Shown here in pieces: positions 1 through 11,100 of a stretch of 64,000 nt of DNA. Position 1 is the first letter of the stretch, and each line of letters opens with the position of its first letter. The position numbers and the translations under genes were made by a program. The stretch is from Rhizophagus clarus (taxonomy: Eukaryota > Glomeromycota > Glomeromycetes > Glomerales > Glomeraceae). Where the stretch lies: NCBI GenBank assembly GCA_015698045.1, contig BLAL01000043.1:1240001-1304000 (forward strand), read 5' to 3'. The notes under the pieces are model-generated. The model was not told where the DNA came from, did no database searches, and saw only the letters and a list, made by a program, of their open reading frames with translations.

Positions 1-213
1 ACCCTTTTATACACATTAACCATTATGAATTTTTTGTGGAGATTTCAAAAATATGAGCGCATCTGAAAAATATCCCGGCCAGAACGGTAAGATCTGTGAA
101 CAGTATCTCGACTTTTGTGAATAAATCTTTATGAATTTAATTTAAATACTAACTAACTAACTAATCTTTCGACCTTCTAGTTTTAATTTCCCACATAAGA
201 AAGAGAAAAGATA

Positions 214-1966
214 AATCATCATATCATGGGTTCTTGAACCTACATAGTGATATTGTTTCTGCCACTCCAATAAGTGATTGGGATCACGTCAACATCGACA
301 ATCTATGGGCAGGCCAATTTTTAAATGAAGCAAAAAAATTACATGTTAATTTAGATGAAAAGGTGCGTTTACTTTTATTTTGCAAAGGCAGGGTAACTCC
401 TTTGTCGATCATATGCTTGGCTAGGAGAATTACTGTGTCTTGACATCTGGTAACCAATCCAGGTGACCCTTGCTCAGGCGCCCTACCTTTGTTGTTGGTA
501 AAGGTCTGTTGATTCTGGAGGAGGAATCGACTACGTACCTTCCTTTATCACTAAGTAGAAGCTGATGCACTGCTAACGATCATTTTCTCAAAACAGGTCA
601 AGTCAGAACAAAAGGGAAATGCTTTAGAACCCTATTGGAAAAAAATAATTAGAAAATCGAAAAAGGTGAGTAAATCAATTAATGAAATCTTGTTTATTAA
701 TTATTAATTGTATTATTATTACTTATTATTATAGAGTTCTCTAAAACAAAAACAAGATGATGAAAACCTTGAACCATCACCAAAAACAAAATGATCCAAA
801 TCCACTATTACACTCATGTGTCTTGTTACGGGAAATGCAATCACAAACGCCTTTACTGTTGATATCAATAGTAATAAGTTAATTAGCCACCTCAAAAAAG
901 TTATAATCATCATATCATGGGTTCTTGAACCTACATTGTGATATTGTTTCTGCCACTCCAAGAAGTGATTGGAATCACATCGACATCGACAATCTATGGG
1001 CAGGCAAATTTTTAAATGAAGCAAAAAAATTACATGTTAATTTAGATGAAAAGGTGTGTTTACTTTTATTTTGCAAAGGCAGGGTAACTCCTTTGTCGAT
1101 CATATGCTTGGCTAGGAGAATTACTGTGTCTTGACATCTGGTAACCAATCCAGGTGACCCTTGCTCAGGCGCCCTACCTTTGTTGTTGGTAAAGGTCTGT
1201 TGATTCTGGAGGAGGAATCGACTACGTACCTTCCTTTATCACTAAGTAGAAACTGATGCACTGCTAACGATCATTTTCTCAAAACAGGTCAAGTCAGAAC
1301 AAAAGGGAAATGCTTTAGAACCCTATTGGAAAAAAATAATTAGAAAATCGAAAAAGGTGAGTAAATCAATTAATGAAATCTTGTTTATTAATTATTAATT
1401 GTATTATTATTACTTATTATTATAGAGTCCTCTAAAACAAAAACAAGACGATGAAAACTTTGAACCATCGCCAAAAATAAAATGATCCAAATCCACTATT
1501 ACACTCATGTGTCTTGTTACGGGAAATGCAATCACAAACGACTTTACTGTTGATATCAATAGTAATAAGTTAATTAGCCACCTCAAAAAAGTTATAATCA
1601 TCATATCGTGGGTTCTTGAACCTACATTGTGATATTGTTTCTGCCACTCCAAGAAGTGATTGGAATCACGTCGACATTAACAATCTATGGGCAGGCCAAT
1701 TTTTAAATGAAGCAAAAAAATTACATGTTAATTTAGATGAAAAGGTGTGTTTACTTTTATTTTGCAAAGGCAGGGTAACTCCTTTGTCGATTATATGCTT
1801 GGCTAGGAGAATTACTGTGTCTTGACATCTGGTAACCAATCCAGGTGACCCTTGCTCAGGTGTTCTACATTTGTTGTTGGTAAAGGTCTGTTGATTCTGG
1901 AGGAGAAATCGACTATGTACCTTTCTTTATCACCAAGTAGAAGCTGATGTACTGCTAACAATCATT
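214..1966 (+). repeat. 691-bp direct tandem repeat of CRN 5' exons
   Basis: Two full units (214-904, 905-1595) and the start of a third (1596-1966). The third continues on the far side of the large transposon from 18774 to about 19098. Each unit holds exon 2 (peptide with NLWAGQFLNEAKKL), an intron, exon 3 (ending KKIIRKSKK), a 69-bp intron, and the first CRN-domain codons. The unit junction falls inside the CRN module (after KKVI) at the microhomology AATCATC. In units 1 and 2 a TGA (792 and 1483) stands where the downstream copy has CGA. Confidence 0.92.
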
Positions 1967-3846
1967 GTTGTCGGAGCTGACCTCTGGTCGCCTAGGCTAA
2001 AGCCTCAGTATACATCCCAACTCCGTTAGAACTTGATCAGATCTCCTATCCAGCACCTTTATGGCGCGTCTCTAATAGTACCATAGATAAATACCATATC
2101 CATACTATACCAGCCATCTGTAACCATCTGTAACTATATCTGTAACTAATAAATATACTAAGAATAAGATAAAATGAAAAATAAAAAAGAAATAAGGGGA
2201 GGTTACAGAGTTACAGATGTTATAAATGATAAAAAAAAATAATCAGATCACCTTTCCCAGAAATAATTTTATTTTCGGGGTATCTGATCTGTAACTTCTG
2301 TAACCGGTCATCTCATCTGTAACTACTCTCAGGAATAAACTCAAACGTCTCACTAAGCCCAATATGATATATGAAAAATACCATATCACCTAGTATGACT
2401 TCCTATATATACTCCTCATATGGTCATCATACCATCCTCATACTAGTCCTCATACTAGATACCCATACTATTGTCAACCTGCCCTATGAAAAAACTGTGT
2501 GTGATTTTTGTTGAATTAACATTTAATTAAATTTACTATGATTTCACTACAATTTCTATATATTTGACCGTACAATAATTGTGCAATAATTGTGTTAAAA
2601 ATTGCAATAAATCACACAATAATTGCATGGTAATTCATACAATAATTATCCTATTTTTGTCCTGAATTTATACGATTATTGTCCAATTTTTGAGCCAAAT
2701 TTTAGGCCAAATTTTAGGTATTATGATAGGTCAAATACTAAAATTTTACAATAATGACAGACAAATTTATAAAGTAAAATTATGAATTTTATTAATTTAA
2801 AATATAAAAATATACAAAATATTCATAAATAAAATATTATATTTTGATATAAATCATAAATGTAGAAAATATAAGAAAATAAAATAAAGTGTTAGTAACA
2901 GTAAATTAGCAGAGTATTAAAGAAGAGTAAATTATTAGTGTAAGAAAATTATTAGTATTAAAATAAAAAGTATGAAGTTAGTAAAGAAAGCAAATTTAGT
3001 AGTGTTGAAAAGTAAATTATTAGTATTAGTAATATATAAAAAATATGATTAGCAAGCGTTGAAAGTAATAATAAATTATTAGTGTTAGTAGTAAAAAAAA
3101 GTATGAAGTTAGTAAATAAGCAAGTTAATAACGTTAAAATGTAAAAAAGTTAGGAAAATAAATAAAAAAAATAATAGAAAACAAGTTTTTCTTACCTGAA
3201 GTTTTGAAGTTAAAAGGTTTAAAAAAAAAAACAAACATTTCGCGTCATATATTTATTTTGACGATCAGATCACGTGATTAATACACAATTTTAAAATGCA
3301 TAAATCTGGCCAAATTATAATTCTGGCCAGAACTAATTCTGTAACTTAATAAAAGTTTTGACTTTTTTTAGTTACGAAGCACTACAAAAATTGTACCAAT
3401 AGGTCCAGAAGATACCCATTTATAAACAAATATGCAGTTGAATTTTGTGTAAACTTACTGCATAAATCACTTAGGAAAATATATTCATAATGATGGTTAA
3501 AAGTGGTCTATTTGCCCCAAAAAGTGGTCAAATATTGTATGGTAGGATTACTCAAAAATTGAATGCTTTCTGTATCTTAAATACAAATTTTATACCCTAA
3601 AATTTTTATTGCACAAAAATTGAACATTTTCTATATTTTAAATTTAAGTTTATCTTCAATTGTACAAAAATTGCACACTTTTAACACACTATAAATAACT
3701 GCATGGTCATTTTTATCCAAAAAACTGCAATAATTGAATGATTTTCACACAGAATTGAACAAATATTGCACAAATATTGGATGATCTTTTTTCATAGGGC
3801 TGCTCGCATCAAATACCTATGCCTCCCAATAGCATACAAATATACC
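1967..3846 (+). repeat. Left terminal inverted repeat of the Polinton-like element (interrupted by a MITE)
   Basis: The real TIR is about 559 bp, 1967-2481 plus 3803-3846; a 1.3-kb MITE sits between the parts. It matches the reverse complement of 18204-18773. It contains at least eight copies of a TCTGTAAC/GTTACAGA motif. Differences from the right TIR are mostly transitions, several at CpG. Confidence 0.9.
2482..3799 (+). mobile_element. MITE with CCCTATGAAAAA ends, copy 1 (CACTA-like)
   Basis: A 1318-bp element with ends CCCTATGAAAAA...TTTTTCATAGGG, flanked by CTG (2479-2481, 3800-3802). Comparison with the right TIR shows a single CTG in the empty site, so CTG is a 3-bp duplication. No coding sequence. 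Subterminal regions repeat TTGTGCAATAATTG-like words in both orientations. CCCTA-type ends and a 3-bp duplication suggest the CACTA/EnSpm superfamily. A second copy, inverted, lies at 23454-24765. Confidence 0.85.
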
Positions 3847-3854
3847 TGAAAAAA

Positions 3855-3883
3855 AAAAATCATAATTAAACATAGTCAATATA
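3855..3883 (+). promoter_or_regulatory. Candidate upstream element shared by two Polinton genes
   Basis: The block AATCATAATTAAACATAG followed by TATA-rich sequence stands upstream of the helicase gene. A near copy (AATCATAATTGAACATAG) stands at 9172-9189 just before the gene at 9218. Nothing else links the two positions, so a common promoter element is plausible but unproven. Confidence 0.4.
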
Positions 3884-3931
3884 TAGGTATCAAAAAAATA
3901 AATTAAACAAAACTTTTACTAAAGTATCTAA

Positions 3932-6678
3932 CTAACAATAAGTAACCAAGTAGTAATCTCGAAATTTGGTGAATCTAAGGAAGCATACAGTATTGATATA
4001 CTAAAACAGCTTATCAGAGAGGCGAACAGTTTAGATAATATTACAAAAGCAAAGCGATATATTTGCAGTTACTTCATTCTTTGTTCCAATCCACATGGTG
4101 TATTTATGTGGTGACCTGATATTAAGAATTTTGAGCATATTCCCATGAAAAATATTAGTATGCTCATTCATCCTATAACTAAAACCTTCTTTAAACAATC
4201 CAATTCTGAACAGATACCTACTAAGACAGAATTTAACATTGCCAAATGGTTTATATATGATAATTCTTTAACATGTGTAGTAACTTGTGATCCTGCAAAG
4301 CAATGTATTTATAAAATTCAAGGTCAATTCTATCTTAATATTTTTCCAGGTTTCTTACACCAATTACACCCTTTAGCAGACTTTTCAACCAACATCCATC
4401 AGGCAATCAAAATCATATTTACTCATATTCAGGATGTCTGGTGTTCAGGAGATTGGAATGTAACTGAATATATTATCAAATGGTTTGCTAGTATGGCTAC
4501 TGGTAGAAAAATGTATTCGATTCTTTATCTTAAATCCGGTCAAAGCTGGGGTAAATATACTATAACTGATTTTATCCAGCGTTATGTTTTAGGTACTCAG
4601 CTAGTCTATAAAACAAGTGATCCTCAAACAATTTTTGGCAGTTTTAATGGGCAATTATTAGGTAAAGTACTTCTTTTACTTGAAGAAATGCCAACAGAAA
4701 AAAGCTAATGGAATTTATTATATCGTGCTCTCAAAGATAAAGTTACTAGCGATACTATTGAAATCCATGAAAAATATAAAACACCTACCCAATATAAAAA
4801 CTTTATGTCTACTATCATTCTTACTAATGAAAATGCTCTCAGAGTTGAAAATGATGATAAATGAACAGTTTTCCTAGATATCTCACCTGCTCGAAAAGGA
4901 GATTTGCAATATTTCAAACAGTTAGATGATGCAATGAAATATCCAAGGGTAGGTGAGGCCTTCTATGCTTACTTAAAGGTTATTGCTGATAAATATCCAG
5001 ATTTTAATGGCACCTCCTATGACTGCATCTAAACAAGAGCATATCGTATCTACTCTTCCACCGTTATTTTAATTTATAAAGGAGATGTATATAATAAATG
5101 ATGATTATACTACTACATGCTTACCAGTTCATATATTATATGCCATCTATACAAGTTACTGTATAAGTAGAAATATTACACCCTTATCTAAAGTTGTGGT
5201 TGCAAGAACATTATCAAGTAAGCTAAATATGACTAGCAACGTAGTTAAAATTAAAGGAAAGTGTACTAGAGTTTACAACTTATCTAGAAAGACTTTATAC
5301 GAGAAATATCTTAGTAATAACTGGATTCATGAAACTGATAAGATTAATATCGAGGAGATTGATATTCCTAAAAAATCTGTATCTGATACTAAAGCTCTCG
5401 ATCAGTTCTTAGCACAAATTGGAATAGATATACCAAATAAGCAAAAGAAAAGTTCACCTCCAGTTCCTTCAAAGTCAGAACAAGAGGAGACAGAAGACCA
5501 ACCTGTTGCTTCAGAATCTGTTAAAAACCTAATAGATAACTTCATAATAGAACTAAATACTCTTATACCATCTTCGGCTAAGTTAGAGCAAGAATCAGAA
5601 GTAGAGCAAGAACCAGAGGTAGAGCAAGAACCAGAAATAGAGCCAGAACTATACGGAATACCTGGTCTTTCTATACCAGCTGAACTGACTATATCACAAG
5701 AAGTATCAAAACCAGTTCAAAAAGATGATTCAGATCCCATGCCTAAAATGAATACCGCCAAATATTGGGAATGGTTAGATAAACATAAATATGACTACAT
5801 AAAGCCCTGGTACAAGAATTTTCGTGATGAAATGATAGATGAGCTATATTCTACAGCCAAAGAATGCTGGGCTAAATATATAGACGAAGATGACCCCTAT
5901 AACTGGGATATTCTCTTAGCCGAATTGGAGGAATTTGATAAGATTCCATATAGGGATGCCAACGGTCGGTTCAGTTCAGTTTCGGTTTTAAACCCGCGGT
6001 TTTCAGGCAAAACCGAACTGACCACAAAACTGACCGATAAAACTGAACCGCAAAACTGATTGCAAAACCGAATAAATTATTATTAGAAAGTGCTAATTAT
6101 GACTTTATTTAATAATAACATTTAAATTTACATAATTTTTCTTACAAAAATAGTGCTGATTTTGTGAATTTTTGATGATACAAAAATCACGTGATCCCCG
6201 CACAAAATTAAAATTATCCCTATAATTTCAAAAAGGAAAATATTATAAATTTAAACAAATTCGTGTTTTTTAGTTATTCTCAATTGAAACAAAGATATTT
6301 TTTCGGGATATGTTGTAAAATATTTACAATTAACCGATCAGTTTTTTCATCAGTTTTTTTATATATAAAACTGACGGTTAACCGGTTGGTCTTGAACTAA
6401 AACCGAACTAAAACTGAACTGGCAAAAACCGGTTATGACCGGTTATAACCGAACTTTTGGCATCCCTAATTCCATATAGAGATAACCTATATCTTGTCAA
6501 ATTTGGTGATGCCATAGATAAGCTAAAAAAATGGATCAAATACAATAATAATGTAAATAGGCAAATAAAATGCTTAGAACTTGCCAACTATCTAAAAAGA
6601 TACAACGAAAATAAGATTATAATGATGGCTTATTTGATGATGGCTTATTTGGTGAAATTGATCAATTATAAGGGCTAG
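3932..6678 (+). pseudogene. SF3 (D5-like) replicative helicase, broken
   Basis: The frame opens after a stop at 3929; no convincing start codon is visible, so the N-terminus is missing or diverged. The body around 4145-4708 has LYLKSGQSWGK as a Walker A-like loop and LLLLEEMP as Walker B. Further on, LTNENALRVENDDK and VFLDISPARKGD match the sensor and arginine-finger area of D5-type helicases. The C-terminal part (5085 on) looks like a winged helix, followed by a Glu/Pro-rich linker with VEQEPE repeats and a lysine-rich tail. Lesions: TGA 4112 and 4862, TAA 4706 and 5070, a frameshift near 5005, and a MITE at 5951-6468. Removing the MITE with one copy of its 8-bp duplication restores the frame exactly. 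Role inferred: unwinding DNA during protein-primed replication with the adjacent polymerase. Confidence 0.75.
5951..6468 (+). mobile_element. hAT-type MITE, TAGGGATGCC ends, copy 1
   Basis: 518 bp with ends TAGGGATGCC...GGCATCCCTA and a perfect 8-bp target duplication ATTCCATA (5943-5950, 6469-6476). The 8-bp duplication and TA(A/G)NG-type end are hAT hallmarks. It is inserted in the C-terminal part of the helicase gene. Subterminal sequence is rich in CGGTT/AACCG words. The second copy is at 44719-45240 in opposite orientation. Confidence 0.92.
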
Positions 6679-6746
6679 TTATTTTATTTTTTCAAATATA
6701 GTAATGAAAAATTAGTAATTAAACAAATACTATATATTTCAAAGAA

Positions 6747-8584
6747 ATGTTTTCAAGACTAGTTCATCATTTACCAAATAGGCCAGATATCATAAAAGTT
6801 AAGTTTAGTGGCCAACAGTTCTCTAGAGAAAGAATTGCAAACCTTGATCAAAAACTTAAAGCCTGATATCCAGGTAAACAGTTTCAAATCTTACTTCCTT
6901 ATGAGAATTGGAAGTCAGGTTGCTGGACTACTAATGAAGATGATGCAAATCTTTTCTCCTTACTTGACCACTATGATGAAAGCCAAATGCCTGATAATAT
7001 AGGTGATCCAGAATGGTTTGATAACTTTATCATTTATATAAGAGATTTGCCAGTGATATCAGGTGGATGTGGCGATACAAATGATTGCCTTTATCAGTAC
7101 TTAAAAATGGCTTATGGCTCTTATTCGAATATGCCTCAAAGTATTGAAAAGCCTGAGTACATTAAAGATTATATAAATTTGGCACAAGATGATCCTATTC
7201 CAATTGCCTGTATTGAAAAAATAGAATGATTAGCTCGAAGTATTGCTATCAATGTAGTAGGTGATCATACTTATATTTCTAAGAGTCCAGCACAAAGAAG
7301 AATAACCCTTACTCTCACTAATGGACACTATTCTCTCGTACTCAATCCAGATAGAAAACATCCCAGCTTTGAATGTAAAAGGCCAAAAAAGTTTATAACT
7401 TATCAGGAGAATGAAGTAAATGATATAGTTCACATATATAATGGAAAGGCAATTAAGTCTATTACCATCCAGCAATTTCAAAAACTTAAGTTTAGCAAAA
7501 ACTACCCTTTGTTTCAGCTAAACGTCAAGAATTATTGGAAAAAGCATATATCAGAATTAATGCTGAACAAGATGCATTTTTACTGGAGACGAAAAAGCTG
7601 GGTCTTTCAAATGATATATCATTACTTGATTGGGACATAAAGAAAACAGCTCTTTGGCTATTCAAAAAATTAAGTGTAGGTATTCCTGCTAATGAACCTC
7701 TTGATGCACTTGAAGCACAATGGATAAGTAAAGCAATGATAAGAGGAATTATCTGGGCAGAAAATAACTGGAAAGGATATGGAAGGAGTTATGATGATAC
7801 AAGTCTTTATCTTAGTAGTCAGCAGTCAGCTTTAAACTTTCCTATCGGTAAAGGTAAGTTTCAGATTTTAAAAGACTTTACTAACCATCGAGGATATAGC
7901 CATTTTGGAATATTTCGTGCAAGTATTGAAAGAAAGGATACCCCACTATTTCGATATAATTACCATAATGTATATACTCATATTGATCTTACACGTGCCA
8001 AAGCTCTTGGCCTCCAAGTTACATTAATTCAAGATGGAGTCTCTAATGCCCTTATTTATGAAAAAGAAACCTGAATTCGAGGTAGTGTAATCTTTGAAGA
8101 GTATGTAGATTTTCTCTTTAAAATTAAGAATCAAAGTGGTATTGCTAGCCAAGTAGCTAAAAGAATTCTTAATACACTATGGGGTGCACTTTGCCAAAGA
8201 AAGAAAACATACAAGACTCTTACAACATTGAGTAAGTCTTTTGACTTTCCAGATGGTGAGGTATTAGACTCAATTGTACTAATAGGAGAAGAGCAGTGGA
8301 AATTCCAATTTACGAATCCAGGTAATCTCTTTAAAGGTGAATATCTGAGAATTGCCCCATTTCTTCTAGCACATGGTCAAAAGTTTATTTCTGAAATGGT
8401 ACAACCCTATGTGGATAAAGTCAGGCGTATTCATACTGATGGGTTCATTCTAGAAGAAGATGTTAACAACTCTCCTCTTTATACCTGCTCTAAAGATGCC
8501 TTTAAGACTCTAAAAGCTCTTAAATTCAAAAGAGAAGGAAAGTGTCATGTAAAAAATGCTAACCAAGTGGTATGGACTGTATAA
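6747..8584 (+). pseudogene. Family B DNA polymerase with N-terminal OTU-like domain, broken
   Basis: ATG at 6747. The polymerase part shows three motifs: A as YDDTSLYLSS (about 7790), B as AKRILNTLWG (about 8157), and C as RIHTDGFIL (about 8430), where the usual first Asp is His. The upstream part has GDTNDCLYQYL (about 7075) and, later, INVVGDHTYISKS and TNGHYSLVL. These resemble the Cys and His motifs of OTU-type cysteine proteases. About 612 codons in all, short for a Polinton polymerase; a classical exonuclease domain is not evident. Lesions: TGA at 6864, 7227 and 8072, and a frameshift near 7515. Protein-primed replication is inferred from the family and long TIRs. The polymerase call is firm; the OTU call is an inference. 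Confidence 0.82.
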
Positions 8585-8620
8585 TTAAATATTTTTTTCC
8601 TTAGATGTAGTAATAAAAAA

Positions 8621-9043
8621 ATGGAATACGACTCATTCTCATTCACAAACAAACATCCTAGTTTTATCAAACATAAAACGTATTTGGCTGATATTATAGA
8701 AGCTTTAAAGAATGTTATATTGGCAGGTTTACGAGATGGATACAGTAAAGAAAGTTATCTTATAAAGAATCACGTAAACTATATTAAAAAAATAGAATCT
8801 GCCAACAATCCAGAAGGTTATATTCATTATACAGCTAAAAAATTGTTGCCAAATAAAGAATCGCATGCTGAGAAGGTTGCCCAGATTTCAGCAAAGTATT
8901 CACATAATCCAGACCTTGCTTTTAGTATTATAAAGGTCTATGATTTATATAATCGTATTTCTAAGAAAGTACCACCTAGATGTAAATTTAATGAAAATGA
9001 AGCTGAAAATATATTAGCTGAACTTCTTAGCAATAAGCCATAA
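8621..9043 (+). CDS. Unknown 140-aa protein of the Polinton-like element
   Basis: An intact frame from ATG 8621 to TAA 9043, starting 37 bp after the polymerase ends. The protein is mixed alpha-helical in character, slightly basic, without Cys clusters, signal peptide or membrane segment (for example AHAEKVAQIS-like helices and FNENEAENILAELL near the C-terminus). I recognise no family. It is one of the few genes here without an internal stop. Position next to the polymerase suggests a replication accessory or terminal-protein-like role, but nothing in the sequence proves that. Confidence 0.55.
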   Translation: MEYDSFSFTNKHPSFIKHKTYLADIIEALKNVILAGLRDGYSKESYLIKNHVNYIKKIESANNPEGYIHYTAKKLLPNKESHAEKVAQISAKYSHNPDLAFSIIKVYDLYNRISKKVPPRCKFNENEAENILAELLSNKP

Positions 9044-9059
9044 ATTTATTATTAAAAAT

Positions 9060-9165
9060 TTGCATAAAAACTAATGACAAAGTTATTTTGTCACTAGGCA
9101 TTTTTCATTTTTTTGTACAAAGGCTGATGACGAAGTAACTTTATCACTAGGTATTATTTATTTTT
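9060..9165. repeat. Two related stem-loops between Polinton genes
   Basis: TGACAAAGTTATTTTGTCACTAGG and, about 56 bp later, TGACGAAGTAACTTTATCACTAGG form similar short hairpins after the gene ending at 9043. They could be a transcript-end signal or a small duplicated motif. Confidence 0.4.
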
Positions 9166-9217
9166 AGAAAAAATCATAATTGAACATAGCCTATACTAAT
9201 GTATTAATAAAAAAAAG

Positions 9218-9841
9218 ATGAGTGCTAATAGATATACTATTAATCCATTGACTGGTAGAACAATTCATGTTGGCAGTTCAACATTCAATCAGCTAGTTAT
9301 AAGAGCATATGATTATCTTGATAGTGGATTGGTTCGAAGAGCAACTGCACCTCTACTTATAGAAGCAAGGCAAAGTTATCTCAATATAGAAACTGGACGT
9401 ATAGTTCAATATGGAACTAGAATGTATTTTTATTTAATTCAAAGGGCTAGGTATAAAATAATAGAAGATTATTATCTTGTTCCTCCAAGATTTGTAAAAA
9501 TTGTGCAATCCTATCCTTCTCTATTATATTTACATGGTACTCAAAAAAGACTTGAATATATTGATGTTGCACTTAGAAGAGTTAACTTTTATGCTGAATG
9601 GAATCGGCTTAATCCAGACTATAGGCAAAGGGTTGAAGAAACACGCCAATTTGTTGAAAGAAGACAAAGAGAAACACGCCAATTTGTTGAAAGAAAACAA
9701 AGAGAAACACAACAAGAGGCACAATTAAGAAGGCTTGCCGAACTTAACATTGCCTTATGTAAAGAGTGCCAAATGCCTGTAAATCTTAATAAGTTACCTG
9801 AAAGCGGTCTTTGTGAAGACTGCAGTAAAGAAGAAATATAA
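9218..9841 (+). CDS. NPxTGR-motif protein with C-terminal zinc ribbon
   Basis: An intact 207-aa frame. The N-terminus reads INPLTGRTIHVGSSTFNQL, with a second weaker copy at about residue 55 (NIETGRIVQYGTRMYFYLI). This NPxTGRxI...G...L pattern is known from small domains in large DNA viruses and related elements (2-cysteine-adaptor type). Residues about 138-170 repeat ETRQFVERRQR twice, a charged helix. The C-terminus has CKECQMPVN...GLCEDC, a CxxC...CxxC zinc ribbon. Such proteins probably bind nucleic acid or partner proteins; the exact role is unknown. The gene is preceded by an AT-rich block shared with the helicase gene. Confidence 0.6.
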   Translation: MSANRYTINPLTGRTIHVGSSTFNQLVIRAYDYLDSGLVRRATAPLLIEARQSYLNIETGRIVQYGTRMYFYLIQRARYKIIEDYYLVPPRFVKIVQSYPSLLYLHGTQKRLEYIDVALRRVNFYAEWNRLNPDYRQRVEETRQFVERRQRETRQFVERKQRETQQEAQLRRLAELNIALCKECQMPVNLNKLPESGLCEDCSKEEI

Positions 9842-9894
9842 AAAACAGGTAATTAAATTAATTTATTTTTTATATAGAAAATTTCGAATAAAAG

Positions 9895-10439
9895 ATGGTT
9901 GAGCAAATTAGAAAATACTGCCCAGTTTGTAGACTTGCATTGGCCAAGCCAAGAAGAGGCTTATCTACTATTGAATTCCAACGTACAGTACATGGATGTG
10001 TTGATATAGATAGCTTACATGAAAGTATATATAAGCTAATCAAAATATTTAGATGTGTTTTACAAGATGATGAACTTACTTTTGCCTTTACTTGAGACTA
10101 TGAGTATCAGCTAGAATATGAAGATTTTGAGTCAATTAAAATTTGGTTACTCAAACAGATTAATGGGCTAGATAGAGATGTAGGGAAAAAAGCTTTATAT
10201 CAATTATATGTGGAGAAGAAGAGATAAATGAACCTTTTGCCGTATTTTATGATATATATTGCAATAGAGTAAATAATCCATTAAGCAAAAACTTTGTTTC
10301 CCGTGCATTGAGGGCCCTTGGCCTAGTAACAAAAATGTCAAGAATAGTAGTAGATGGTAGAGAAAAAAGTATTATATCTATAAATGTGACTAGAGAAGAG
10401 TTGCTTGAGTTTTTTAGAAAGAATGGAATAGACTATTGA
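9895..10439 (+). pseudogene. Small zinc-finger plus winged-helix-like protein, broken
   Basis: ATG 9895. The N-terminus has YCPVCRLALAKPRRG, a CxxC knuckle. After a TGA at 10093 the same frame continues to about 10220; a frameshift there leads to a second part ending at 10439. That part reads FYDIYCNRVNNPLSKNFVSRALRALGLV and then VVDGREKSI, resembling the winged-helix tail of viral primase-helicases. The 3' end overlaps the converging minus-strand gene by about 26 bp. Function uncertain; DNA binding is an inference from the fold-like pattern. Confidence 0.5.
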
Positions 10440-11086
10440 TTTCTACCTGCAAGATGGGCTTCTTCATTAAGCCATCATTGAATAGTTTTAGAAGTACTTT
10501 GATGCCTTCTATTATTTTTTTATCACTTAAAGGACGCTCATTCAAAAGTTCTTTATATCGATCAAAAGGTGATACTGATACTGGGAAATTATCTCTAGTA
10601 ACATATACATTCTTAACTTGAAATAGGAATTTCTTACACTCATCTCCAAGAGTACGATCATTTATTTATTCCATAAGCTTTTCTAAAAATATATTTAGCC
10701 CAAATATCTGAATTTTTTGCCTTCGAAAATGCGTCTTGTTTCAAGTAAAGTTTAATAAGTTCCTTAGGAGACGGAAAGTTCTGGGCAAATTCTTCTAACA
10801 AATTATTCTTTTTAGCTTCAGCTATTGCCTTTTGTCCATAAGAAGTAAATCGACTAAAATCATTCTTGGATGATTCTAAAATTGTTCTAGAATCATTCTT
10901 GGATGATCTTAGATCAATTTTAGATGAATCTGTGATCATTCTAGAATCATTCTTGGATGATCTTAGATCGATCTTAGATGAACACGTGATCATTCTAGAA
11001 TCATTATTGGATGATTCTATAAAAGTTCTAAGACTAGTATCCCATCGAACTCTAATTGATGGGAGATCAGTTTTAGGATGTTTCAA
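10414..11086 (-). pseudogene. Unknown protein with 18-residue tandem repeats, frameshifted
   Basis: The frame starts at 11086. Its N-terminal third contains about three 54-bp (18-aa) repeats built on SSKIDLRSSKNDSRMIT (DNA 10864-11030), a Ser/Asp/Lys-rich stretch probably disordered. It continues to a stop at 10658. In another frame it goes on (ECKKFLFQVKNVYVTRDNFP, then ERPLSDKKIIEGIKVLLKLF) to 10414, so one frameshift near 10660 is likely. I do not recognise the family. It lies between a large palindrome and the converging gene. Confidence 0.4.
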
Positions 11087-11100
11087 GATGAATTCTCACA

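Noticed and set aside
9501-9728. Second reading frame in the NPxTGR gene
   Set aside because: Shadow frame of the ETRQFVER repeat region; no independent features.
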